Shown in pieces: positions 1 through 6,759 of a stretch of DNA of 12,281 nucleotides. The first letter of the stretch is position 1, and each line of letters begins with the position of its first letter. The position numbers were made by a program, and so were the translations under genes. Source of the DNA: Tannerellaceae bacterium (GTDB lineage: Bacteria > Bacteroidota > Bacteroidia > Bacteroidales > Tannerellaceae); NCBI GenBank assembly GCA_031267205.1, contig JAIRZN010000081.1:1-12281 (forward strand), written 5' to 3'. Below the pieces are notes generated by a model, which did no database searches, had not been told where the DNA came from, and saw only the letters and a list, made by a program, of their open reading frames with translations.

Positions 1-496
1 TACACAACTCAAATAAATAGTCTTAATTTGCATTGGTCACAAAGGGTAGACAATGAACGATATTAAAAAACAACTTTTGTAACTTATTGATTGTCAATAG
101 TGGAATTATTCCTTCGAGAAAAAACCGGCCATAAAGTTTGAACGTTCCCTACCAACCGAACAATTGGAATTGTTCTATTAATCAGTATATTATAAATCAA
201 TCGTACAAAACAGGTTTGACCCGGAGAAAATCCGCGCCTAACTTTTGCATCTATTCATTCAAGCGGATTATAACCATATCATTACATTAATTATGTCGAA
301 CTCAGGTTTATAGTTGCCTTGGGATGTTGACTTGCAGCGTATAGCCCGCCCGCGCCGCAGGCGGGGGCACGCCCTGATTATTCTTGGAGAACTGCTGCGA
401 ATAACAACTTAGCGGGCGGGGCGGGGCAAAAAATACATGCAGCCGATGGGTAGGGGCTACAAGCTTGCGGGGACGGGGTTCTCTGTTTTCAATTCG
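1..496. other. Non-coding region without an intact gene; possible decayed coding sequence, then a GC-rich block
   Basis: No open frame of useful length covers this stretch. Positions 1 to about 330 are AT-rich. The plus-strand frame that contains the ATG at 53 has stop codons at 14, 47, 80, 98, 179, 239 and 308. Between them it reads like protein, for example FERSLPTEQLELFY and NRFDPEKIRA. All seven stops are TAA or TAG, each one C-to-T change from a glutamine codon, and no frameshift is needed. That number of stops is also about what random AT-rich DNA would give, so decay is only a possibility. From about 340 the sequence becomes very GC-rich and holds inverted repeats. The region lies downstream of the last gene of the minus-strand cluster, and I see no clear U-tailed terminator for that gene. 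Confidence 0.35.
344..427. repeat. GC-rich inverted repeats
   Basis: CCCGCCCGC at 345-353 has a perfect inverted copy, GCGGGCGGG, at 412-420. The first arm can alternatively fold locally: CCCGCC at 345-350 pairs with GGCGGG at 360-365 across a 9-nt loop. A run of G/C-only sequence at 412-427 extends the second arm. The minus-strand reading of about 327-378 resembles a GC-rich intergenic element that I recall as frequent in Bacteroidota genomes; that resemblance is from memory and unverified. It may act as a strong 3' structure for the minus-strand gene ending at 497, or be a degenerate interspersed repeat. Confidence 0.4.
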
Positions 497-1633
497 TCAG
501 TCCGCGTATATTTGTTCGATTCGCAGGAAGGCTTTTGTTTTCTTTGCGTTATCGTCGGTGGCGGATAGGGTTGGGGAAGGGGCGCCCATCATGAAGGTCA
601 GGATGTAGACGGTGTTGTCGGAGGAGTCGATGTTCATCCATATGTACTTGCGTTGTTCGGGGGCGTTGTAGTATACGTTTTCGTCACCCCAGGCGGCGCT
701 GACGGCGCTTGAGCTTGCATCGCCGTTGTCGCCGACGTTGCCGTACCAGGTGTTGGCGAGGGGGAGCGTGAATTTGTTGCTTCCGGTGCCCTTAGTTCCT
801 CCGGCCCAGGAGACATGCCCGTTCCACATGATTGTTTCGGATTGGTTGTTATGCCTGATTTGGATGTCGGCGTTGCTTAGGGACAAATTGTCGCCGACAA
901 AGACCCTGACGGAGAATTTTTTATCCGGCGACGTTACCATCCTGTGATAGCCGTCGAGGCCGTTTTCCGAGGTTTTCAGCAGAGGGCCTACGGAGGCTAT
1001 TGACGTCACGGTTGCGCTTTGCACCTCCCCGACCGTTACCGAGCATTTGTTTCCCCTGAAATCTATTGCGAAGGATGCGCCTGCGGGGGAGCTTTGGGCG
1101 GGCGTTCCTGTCACGTCGTAGACGAGGTATCCCGATCCGTACTCTAAGCGTCCGGCTTTCAGGCTCAGTTTCAGGCCAGTGTTGCCGGTAGAGCGGACGG
1201 TGTCTCCTGCGGCGTATTTTCCTCCGTTGCCTCCGGTATAGGGGATGGTTAATTGTCCGATATAAGGTTTGCCGGCGATAAAGGACTGGGGTTCGAGGTT
1301 AGCGTGCAGGCATTCGAGTTTGGATATGGAAGGCGTGACGGCGGTTGCCGATTCCATGCTTTTCCATTCTTTACCGCTCCAGAAGTAGAAGCCTTCTGCC
1401 AGGGCGTTATTTCCGGTGTGGTAGACCAGCAGTCCGGCCGGTTGTCCAGGGTTTTTGTCAAGGTCGCAGTCAGCGGATTCGAGAGCGACACGCGGTATAA
1501 GCACGCCTTTGTTTGTGGAGACGATGTCCAGCATGGCGGCAGGGTCAGGCTGGTGTGTTCCGATTCCAACCTGCGCCGAAGCGCTGGCGGCGATCAGGGC
1601 GATTGCTAACGGCAATAATGTTTTTTTGTTCAT
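497..1633 (-). CDS. Secreted protein with AQVGIGT/LDI N-terminus, paralog of the upstream gene; function unknown
   Basis: This 378-residue protein begins with a type I signal peptide at residues 1-20 (MNKK, a hydrophobic run, then ASASA), so it is probably exported. A longer in-frame start 21 codons upstream exists, but only the ATG at 1633 puts the signal peptide at the N-terminus. Residues 21-50 carry the QVGIGT...LDI.S.NKGVL.PRVAL motif common at the start of secreted Bacteroidota proteins. Residues about 130-200 form one copy of a beta-rich module (PYTGGN, STGNTGL, GRLEYGSGY, VTGTP, ending near C197). I know that module as tandem repeats in large Bacteroidota surface proteins. C108 and C197 are shared with the paralog and could form a disulfide. 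Residues 225-245 (GYHR, SPDKKFSVRVF) and the C-terminus KTKAFLRIEQI are also shared. I see no type IX sorting domain. It lies 71 nt behind the paralog with no visible promoter, so it is probably co-transcribed. Confidence 0.85.
   Translation of the reverse strand: MNKKTLLPLAIALIAASASAQVGIGTHQPDPAAMLDIVSTNKGVLIPRVALESADCDLDKNPGQPAGLLVYHTGNNALAEGFYFWSGKEWKSMESATAVTPSISKLECLHANLEPQSFIAGKPYIGQLTIPYTGGNGGKYAAGDTVRSTGNTGLKLSLKAGRLEYGSGYLVYDVTGTPAQSSPAGASFAIDFRGNKCSVTVGEVQSATVTSIASVGPLLKTSENGLDGYHRMVTSPDKKFSVRVFVGDNLSLSNADIQIRHNNQSETIMWNGHVSWAGGTKGTGSNKFTLPLANTWYGNVGDNGDASSSAVSAAWGDENVYYNAPEQRKYIWMNIDSSDNTVYILTFMMGAPSPTLSATDDNAKKTKAFLRIEQIYAD
511..550. repeat. Direct repeat shared by the 3' ends of the two paralogs (second copy 1719-1758)
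   Basis: Aligned base by base, 511-550 and 1719-1758 match at 36 of 40 positions. On the minus strand both encode the KTKAFLRIEQI end of the paralogous secreted proteins. The rest of the two genes is visibly more diverged. This is either strong constraint on the C-terminal peptide or local gene conversion. Confidence 0.6.
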
Positions 1634-1704
1634 GATATGTATTTGTTTATTTGTGTAGAAGTGAGTTATTACTGTGATGCGAAGATGTGTGTACATATTC
1701 CCGC

Positions 1705-2850
1705 TTAATCTTCCCTTATTTGTTCGATTCTCAGGAAGGCTTTGGTTTTATTTGCATTTTCGGGGGTTGCCGTTGTGTTGTCCGTGTCCGACGTACCGAT
1801 CATGAGGGTCAGGTGGTAGATGCTTTTCTCCTTGATGTCCGCCGTAGTCCATACAAAGCTGCGCTGTTCGGAGAGGGTGACTTTGTTTTCTCCCCAGGAG
1901 GCGTCTTCATTAGGGTCGACAGGCAGGGGGGATTCGTTTGCCTTCGTATTGCCGTACCACATTCCGGCTTTGGGCAGTGTGAGACTGTTGCCCGCTACGC
2001 CGGTTATGTTGGATGAGCCGGTTTTGGAGATGTCTCCCTCCCACATTATGGTGACATTGTCGTCCACATTACTTCTGATCTGGAGGTTAGAGGCGGCGAA
2101 CGAAGAGTTGTCCGGGGCGAAGACCCTTACGGAGAACTTCTTGTCGGGCGAGGATAAATACCTGTGGTATCCCTTTGCGCCGTTGTCCGCCGTAGGCATG
2201 AAGTGCCCTACGGAAGCGACCTGCGTTGCGGTTGCCGTGAGAGTATTGCCGACCGTAGCGCGGCATGTTTTGTTGTCGAACGTTATCGGGAAGGCGGCGC
2301 CTTTTGGGGAGTCTTCCTGCGGGGATCCTTTCACTTCGTAGACGAAATATCCCGTTTCACGCTCCAGCCTTCCCCCTATCAGGCAAGCTTCCAGTCCTGT
2401 ATTTCCTTCGGACTTTATGCATACGCCGCCCGTGTACTTGCTCTCGTTACCGCCGGTGTAGGGCACCTTCAATATGCCTGTATAAGGCACTCCGGCGATG
2501 AATACCTGGGGTTCGATAAATGCGTGGGCGCATTCCAGTGTTGATATTTTCGGGGCGGCGGCGGTGTACGCCTCTATGTTTTTCCATGCTGAGCCATCCC
2601 AGAAATAGAAACCCTCCGGCAGCGTCCCTCCCGCGTTATACACTAACAAGCCTTCCGGCTGGCCTCCTATGCCGTCCAGATCCACTGTTTCGGACTTAAG
2701 TGCGACACGCGGCAGCAGGACGCCCTTGTTTCCCGAATTAATATCCAATACGGCTGCGGTATCAGGTTTCTCTGTTCCTATGCCTACTTGAGCGGCAGAC
2801 TTAACGGTTATCAGCAATATCGCCCATAACAAACTTTTCTTTTTGTACAT
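1705..2850 (-). CDS. Secreted protein with AQVGIGT/LDI N-terminus, first of a tandem paralog pair; function unknown
   Basis: The 381-residue product has a signal peptide (MYKKK, a hydrophobic run at 6-15, then VKSAA) with likely cleavage before Q21. Domain order matches the downstream paralog: QVGIGT...LDI.S.NKGVLLPRVAL at 21-51, GQPEGLLVY and LPEGFYFW around 63-84, one beta-module at about 129-200 starting PYTGGN and ending near C196, GYHR...SPDKKFSVRVF at 227-244, and the C-terminus NKTKAFLRIEQIRED. By eye the two proteins are roughly half identical, higher in the first 100 residues. Cysteines 107 and 196 are conserved between them; C144 and C156 are extra here. There are no transmembrane helices after the signal peptide, no lipobox and no obvious type IX sorting domain. 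The start at 2850 follows a leader with a promoter-like box and 12-bp repeats. A surface or matrix role is plausible, but nothing in the sequence proves it. Confidence 0.85.
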   Translation of the reverse strand: MYKKKSLLWAILLITVKSAAQVGIGTEKPDTAAVLDINSGNKGVLLPRVALKSETVDLDGIGGQPEGLLVYNAGGTLPEGFYFWDGSAWKNIEAYTAAAPKISTLECAHAFIEPQVFIAGVPYTGILKVPYTGGNESKYTGGVCIKSEGNTGLEACLIGGRLERETGYFVYEVKGSPQEDSPKGAAFPITFDNKTCRATVGNTLTATATQVASVGHFMPTADNGAKGYHRYLSSPDKKFSVRVFAPDNSSFAASNLQIRSNVDDNVTIMWEGDISKTGSSNITGVAGNSLTLPKAGMWYGNTKANESPLPVDPNEDASWGENKVTLSEQRSFVWTTADIKEKSIYHLTLMIGTSDTDNTTATPENANKTKAFLRIEQIRED

Positions 2851-2870
2851 CTCTTTGTCTTCATATTTAT

Positions 2871-2914
2871 GGTTAAAAACACGATTAAAAACGGTTCTAC
2901 GAACGGTTCCGGTT
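2871..2914. repeat. 12-bp periodic repeat in the leader of the secreted-protein pair
   Basis: On the plus strand TTAAAAAC occurs at 2873 and 2885, and AACGGTT occurs at 2890 and 2902, with a further GGTT at 2911. Successive similar units are therefore spaced 12 bp apart. GAACGGTTC at 2901-2909 is a 4-bp inverted repeat around one base. The array lies between the putative -7 box (2928-2935) and the ATG at 2850, so it would be in the 5' untranslated region or overlap an operator. Confidence 0.5.
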
Positions 2915-2927
2915 ACTATGTATAACG

Positions 2928-2935
2928 CAAATGTA
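2928..2935 (-). promoter_or_regulatory. Putative Bacteroidota -7 box of the secreted-protein pair
   Basis: Read on the minus strand this is TACATTTG, a perfect match to TAnnTTTG. No convincing TTTG is seen at -33. Transcription would start near 2921, giving a leader of about 70 nt ahead of the ATG at 2850. The 88 nt separating the box from the menA stop at 3013 suggest the pair can be transcribed independently of the upstream cluster. Confidence 0.45.
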
Positions 2936-3012
2936 TTACAGATTCGCGTCGCTGATTTGTCGTTTCGGTATTTTATGTAAAATTTGAAATAGTTGTATCC
3001 GTCTTTTATACT

Positions 3013-3924
3013 TTACTGCAAGAGGATGGTCAGGATTAGCAGTGATGTATAAAAAAACACGTTCCGCGCCGTATGGCCGAGCGTTACGTTGAGGGCGCGT
3101 CCTTCAAAGCGTGTCAGCTCGCGCCATGTGAGGAAGAAAAGCAGGAAAAAGGCGGCATACAATAATGTGATCCACAGTGTGGTTTCCAGGAGTAGAGGAA
3201 GAGTGAAAACAATAGCCAGGATACCGTTCGCCATATAAAGGAAGCGTCCGAACCGGCGTCCGAACATTACGATGGTAGTGCGTTTGCCCGCCTCCATGTC
3301 TTGCTCGTAATCACGGTAATTATTTACAATAAGGATATTCACGGACAAAAGGCCCGCCGGCAGCGATAACCAAAAGGACAGGCTGCTAAAGGAAAGCGCC
3401 TGCACATAATAAGTAAAGCATACAGGTATAATTCCATAAAACAATAACACGCATACGTCGCCCAGCCCGTTATAAGCCAGCGGTACAGGGCCGGCGGAGT
3501 ATGCAAGTACGCAGGCGGCTATTGCTATTCCTACGAACAACAGCCACCAGTCGGCGTAAAAAAGCAGTCCCAGTCCGCACGTACACGCTGCGGCCAAAGT
3601 CGCAAACGCAGCCGTCAGCATCACCTGCGGAGGGATACGCCCTGAGGCTACGGCCCGTTCGGGGCCGAGGCGACCGTCTTTGTCGGCTCCCTTTTTGAAA
3701 TCGAAGTAATCATTTGCGAAATTGGCGGCTATCTGCGCCAGCAAGGCGACCAAGACGCACAGCACGGCTACCCCTGGGCGGAACATCCCGTCGCGGTAGG
3801 CCAGTGCGCATCCAAGCAGCGCCGGACTGAGGGAGGCGGCGAGAGTCTTTGGCCTCGCCGCCTCCAACCAGTAAGCGGGATATTCCGACAGAGAGTGCAA
3901 CAGTGCGGACAGCGCTGCTTTCAT
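3013..3924 (-). CDS. menA: 1,4-dihydroxy-2-naphthoate polyprenyltransferase
   Basis: This is a UbiA-superfamily inner-membrane prenyltransferase that attaches a polyprenyl chain to 1,4-dihydroxy-2-naphthoate, the membrane step of menaquinone synthesis. The 303-residue protein has a typical MenA N-terminus (YWLEAARPKTL at about 18-28). It has both aspartate-rich, Mg-diphosphate-binding motifs: NDYFDFKKGAD at 71-81 and NNYRDYEQDMEAGKRT at 201-216, the latter characteristic of MenA rather than UbiA. About eight or nine hydrophobic helices surround them. I chose the ATG at 3924 because it overlaps the TGA of the upstream gene as ATGA, implying translational coupling. The in-frame start 29 codons earlier lies inside that gene and adds a hydrophilic, non-family extension. 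No other menaquinone gene is in the window. Confidence 0.95.
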   Translation of the reverse strand: MKAALSALLHSLSEYPAYWLEAARPKTLAASLSPALLGCALAYRDGMFRPGVAVLCVLVALLAQIAANFANDYFDFKKGADKDGRLGPERAVASGRIPPQVMLTAAFATLAAACTCGLGLLFYADWWLLFVGIAIAACVLAYSAGPVPLAYNGLGDVCVLLFYGIIPVCFTYYVQALSFSSLSFWLSLPAGLLSVNILIVNNYRDYEQDMEAGKRTTIVMFGRRFGRFLYMANGILAIVFTLPLLLETTLWITLLYAAFFLLFFLTWRELTRFEGRALNVTLGHTARNVFFYTSLLILTILLQ

Positions 3925-4370
3925 AACAATGTCTGCACCTTGAAGACAAACTCTATCCACACCCAATAGCGAAGCGCCTTGCCCGCCGTCATTGCGATAG
4001 CTACTATCCATACGTTTGCACGCAGGAATCCCAAGGCTACGGCTATAAAGTCGCCCACGCCAGGGAGGAAGACAAAGAAAGACGTCCAGGCGCCTTTCTT
4101 ATTCACCCATGCCTTTACTTTGTTGAGCGTCTCCGCATTTAGCTTCAAGTATTTCTCTATCCACTCTATTTTGCCCAGCATTCCTATCCAGTAGCATGTC
4201 ATTCCTCCTAAGGAATTGCCTACCGTAGCCGCTATCATGCACGGCCACGGGGAAGCGCCGGCCAATAAGACGCCCGTCAACACTACTTCGCTGCTGAACG
4301 GCAAAATGGTAGCCGCCAGGAAAGAAGCGATAAAGACACCTAAATAACTGTATTCAATAAATATATCCAT
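3921..4370 (-). CDS. yqaA: YqaA-family membrane protein (DedA/VTT superfamily)
   Basis: The 149-residue protein aligns by eye with E. coli YqaA: SFLAATILPFSSEVVLTGVL near the N-terminus, then the GNSLGGMTCYWIG signature at about 51-64, a central amphipathic stretch, FLPGVGDFIAVALGFLR at about 102-118, and AGKALRYWVW near the end. These are the helix-loop elements of the SNARE-associated/VTT fold. DedA-superfamily relatives translocate lipids, including undecaprenyl phosphate; the substrate of YqaA members is not established. The start at 4370 lies 17 nt inside the preceding gene, and the stop overlaps the menA start (ATGA). The three membrane-protein genes are therefore probably translated as one coupled unit. 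Confidence 0.9.
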   Translation of the reverse strand: MDIFIEYSYLGVFIASFLAATILPFSSEVVLTGVLLAGASPWPCMIAATVGNSLGGMTCYWIGMLGKIEWIEKYLKLNAETLNKVKAWVNKKGAWTSFFVFLPGVGDFIAVALGFLRANVWIVAIAMTAGKALRYWVWIEFVFKVQTLL

Positions 4371-5373
4371 ATAGATTTAAATAAAGAGAAGTCACGATAA
4401 AAAGAATTATCAGAATATAATAAAACCGGAGCGTCTTCCTACCTTTTTGCACGGTAAAGAAGTGCGCCGTCAAAACGGAAATGGGTATGCAGGCTATGTT
4501 CAGAAATTCTACGGAGTATTGCCTGTACATAAAAAACAATACGGAGGTAATTATTAAAAACCCGATGAGGAAAAACAGGTACTTGCGGGTACGCAGGCTG
4601 TCGTCGTGCTCGTGAAGCAGAATGTTGGCGATAGCAATTACCGACAGAAAGGCGACAAACAGGAGATATACCCATCCTGACGGTTCCGGGTCGCCGGTAT
4701 TACCCGCGCCCATTTCCGAGAGTGAAGCGAAAGGAAGGCTGAAAGACGTAAAGTCATGACTGACGACGCACCATCCCAGCAAAAACCAGTAAACAACCCC
4801 CGCACCGACAAGGGAGGCAAGAAACGTCCGTAACGACAGGATATTAAAATTATACATCCCCCACCAGAATACCGGGATAAACCAAAGCATATGCACCCGC
4901 GTCAAGCTACCCAAGCCTATGAGCAGTCCTATATTAAAGGCCCTCAGGATTGCTCCCGAATCGTGATAGGACAGGAACAACTGGTAGAAGGCCAGCGTAA
5001 GGCACAACATCCCCGGCGTAGCGGGGTTTAGAGGCAAACCGTCGGGATTGCTGCTCGTAAAGAAGATGTACAAAAGAAAAGGCATTATGGTCTTCTCGCG
5101 GATAATCGCCAGCATATAATTCGTCCTGTGTAGCAGGAAGGCGCCTCCGAGCATCAGTAGCGCCCCGACTGTATAGGCGATGCTTTTATGCTGCATCCCC
5201 GTGCATATGAAATTCCATAACGGAGTAGCAGACTCATCGCCCTGCATCGGATAGCCGGTAGAGGCTTTGTAGGCGATTACCCAGAAAAACAGCGATATTG
5301 CCGGCAACAGGGCGTAATTGACGGGATTGTCTACGCTATATTGCTTGTCATAGCTTGCCTTTTTACCTTTCAT
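4354..5373 (-). CDS. Polytopic inner-membrane protein of unknown function
   Basis: This 339-residue protein has about nine to eleven hydrophobic helices (for example around 20-36, 64-82, 118-136, 160-178, 181-202, 233-253, 264-283, 288-307 and 315-334). A conserved-looking loop holds TSSNPDGLPLNPATPG at about 106-120, between helices. The start at 5373 (MKGKK) follows the A/T-rich leader usual in this phylum. The in-frame ATG at 5412 would place an inverted repeat inside the coding region, so I rejected it. The general look is of the Bacteroidota membrane proteins annotated as DUF6427-like or, without good support, as a beta-carotene monooxygenase; I cannot confirm family membership. It lies between purD and yqaA and overlaps the latter by 17 nt, suggesting a shared membrane-related role with YqaA and MenA. 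Confidence 0.8.
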   Translation of the reverse strand: MKGKKASYDKQYSVDNPVNYALLPAISLFFWVIAYKASTGYPMQGDESATPLWNFICTGMQHKSIAYTVGALLMLGGAFLLHRTNYMLAIIREKTIMPFLLYIFFTSSNPDGLPLNPATPGMLCLTLAFYQLFLSYHDSGAILRAFNIGLLIGLGSLTRVHMLWFIPVFWWGMYNFNILSLRTFLASLVGAGVVYWFLLGWCVVSHDFTSFSLPFASLSEMGAGNTGDPEPSGWVYLLFVAFLSVIAIANILLHEHDDSLRTRKYLFFLIGFLIITSVLFFMYRQYSVEFLNIACIPISVLTAHFFTVQKGRKTLRFYYILIILFIVTSLYLNLYGYIY

Positions 5374-5388
5374 GCGAATAAAAATTTT

Positions 5389-5419
5389 AGAAGGGAATAC
5401 GCAGCACGGCAACCCTTCT
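5389..5419 (-). terminator. Intercistronic hairpin, possible attenuator or weak terminator after purD
   Basis: On the minus strand AGAAGGG (5419-5413) pairs perfectly with CCCTTCT (5395-5389) across a 17-nt loop and is followed by AAAATTTTTATT just before the ATG at 5373. The U-run is interrupted and starts after four As, so termination would be partial. It could instead protect the purD mRNA 3' end or control translation of the next gene. Confidence 0.4.
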
Positions 5420-5463
5420 CTTAATCGTCTTTGGCGTTGACGGTGTTTTAGCGTTTCGTTTCA

Positions 5464-6741
5464 TTACTGCAGATCGAAACCGATGTCCCGGCGATAGTAC
5501 ATCTTGTCGAAATGCAGCCCGTCAATTACCCGGTAGGACTGCTCCAGGGCGTCCTTTATGTCGGAACCGTAAGAACTGACGGCTAATACGCGGCCGCCGG
5601 AGGTTATAACTTCGTCGCCCGAAGCCTCTGCGCCGGCATGGAATATAACTGTGCCCGGAGGGATGCCGCTTGTCAGGCCTTCGATGCGTTTACCTTTTTC
5701 GTATGCTTCGGGGTAGCCTCCGCTGACAAGCATCACGGTCGCAGCCGCGCGCGGGTCTTCCGTCAGGGCGAGCTCATTAAGCCGTCCTGTGGCTACTCCC
5801 TCAAGCAAGCCTACCAGATCTTCGCGTATACGCAGCATAACCACCTCCGTCTCCGGGTCGCCCATACGGCAGTTATATTCAATAACGAAAGGCTCGCCCC
5901 CGACGTTTATAAGTCCGAAGAAGAGGAATCCTTTATAGCCGATGCCTTCCGCTTTCAAGCCTTCTACCGTAGGGCGTACAATACGGCTTTCCACCTTTTC
6001 CATAAATGATTTGCCGGCGAAGCGGACGGGCGATACGGCTCCCATACCTCCGGTGTTAAGCCCCGTGTCGCCTTCCCCGATGCGTTTGTAGTCTTTGGCT
6101 ACCGGCAGTATTTTATAGCTGTTACCGTCGGTCAGTGCAAAAACCGAACATTCTATGCCGTCGAGGAACTCTTCGATGACAACCGTCTTACCGGCGTCTC
6201 CGAACTTACCCGCCAGCATTACTCCCAGTTCCCTTTTAGCTTCTTCGGGATTGTCTATTATCAAAACGCCCTTGCCCGCCGCCAATCCGTCGGCCTTCAG
6301 CACATAAGGGGCGCGTAGCGTATCAAGGAACGCAAGGCCTTCGCCCATTGTTTCCGCCGTTACGCTTTTGTAGCGGGCGGTAGGTATATTGTGGCGCATC
6401 ATGAAGGCTTTGGCGAAGTCTTTGCTGCCCTCCATTTGCGCACCGAGACGGCTGGGGCCTATGACGGCTATGTGTTGCAGGGCCGGATCGTTTGCGAAGA
6501 AGTCGTATATGCCCTTCACCAAAGGGTCTTCAGGGCCTACGACTATCATCGCTATATCGTTTGCAAGGGCGAAAGCCCGGAGCGAGGCGAAATCGGTCGC
6601 GGCGATATTCACATTTACGCCTTCGCGGGACGTGCCTGCGTTACCGGGGGCTATAAACAGCTTGTCCGCTTTCGCGCTTTGTTTGATTTTCGCGGCTAAG
6701 GCATGTTCCCGCCCGCCGGATCCTAAAAGCAATATATTCAT
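5464..6741 (-). CDS. purD: Phosphoribosylamine-glycine ligase (GAR synthetase)
   Basis: PurD joins glycine to 5-phosphoribosylamine with ATP, the second step of de novo purine synthesis, in the cytoplasm. The 425-residue length is typical of the family. The N-domain opens with MNILLLGSGGREHALAAKI, and GPSRLGAQMEGSKDFAKAF lies at 95-113. The ATP-grasp core has YVLKADGLAAGKGVL at 146-160, EEFLDGIECSVF at 190-201, NTGGMGAVSP at 229-238 and the Mg/ATP-binding EYNCRMGDPETEV at 288-300. The C-terminal domain ends in FDKMYYRRDIGFDLQ. All key residues appear present and there is no fusion to PurM or PurN. It starts 18 nt after the upstream methyltransferase gene and is probably co-transcribed with it. 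I see no PurR box or riboswitch in front of it. Confidence 0.97.
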   Translation of the reverse strand: MNILLLGSGGREHALAAKIKQSAKADKLFIAPGNAGTSREGVNVNIAATDFASLRAFALANDIAMIVVGPEDPLVKGIYDFFANDPALQHIAVIGPSRLGAQMEGSKDFAKAFMMRHNIPTARYKSVTAETMGEGLAFLDTLRAPYVLKADGLAAGKGVLIIDNPEEAKRELGVMLAGKFGDAGKTVVIEEFLDGIECSVFALTDGNSYKILPVAKDYKRIGEGDTGLNTGGMGAVSPVRFAGKSFMEKVESRIVRPTVEGLKAEGIGYKGFLFFGLINVGGEPFVIEYNCRMGDPETEVVMLRIREDLVGLLEGVATGRLNELALTEDPRAAATVMLVSGGYPEAYEKGKRIEGLTSGIPPGTVIFHAGAEASGDEVITSGGRVLAVSSYGSDIKDALEQSYRVIDGLHFDKMYYRRDIGFDLQ

Positions 6742-6759
6742 ATCTGAGGGGGAATGTGT

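Noticed and set aside
1..343. Insertion sequence remnant
   Set aside because: I found no terminal inverted repeats, target duplication or transposase motif in this stretch.
497..2850. Type IX secretion cargo for the two paralogs
   Set aside because: The C-termini end in KTKAFLRIEQI plus three or four residues and do not show the usual 70-80-residue sorting-domain pattern.
2851..3012. Terminator after menA
   Set aside because: No stem followed by a T-run is visible on the minus strand; read-through into the paralogs cannot be excluded.
3925..4011. Longer N-terminus of MenA starting at 4011
   Set aside because: The added residues are hydrophilic, lie inside yqaA and lack family similarity; the ATGA overlap marks the start at 3924.
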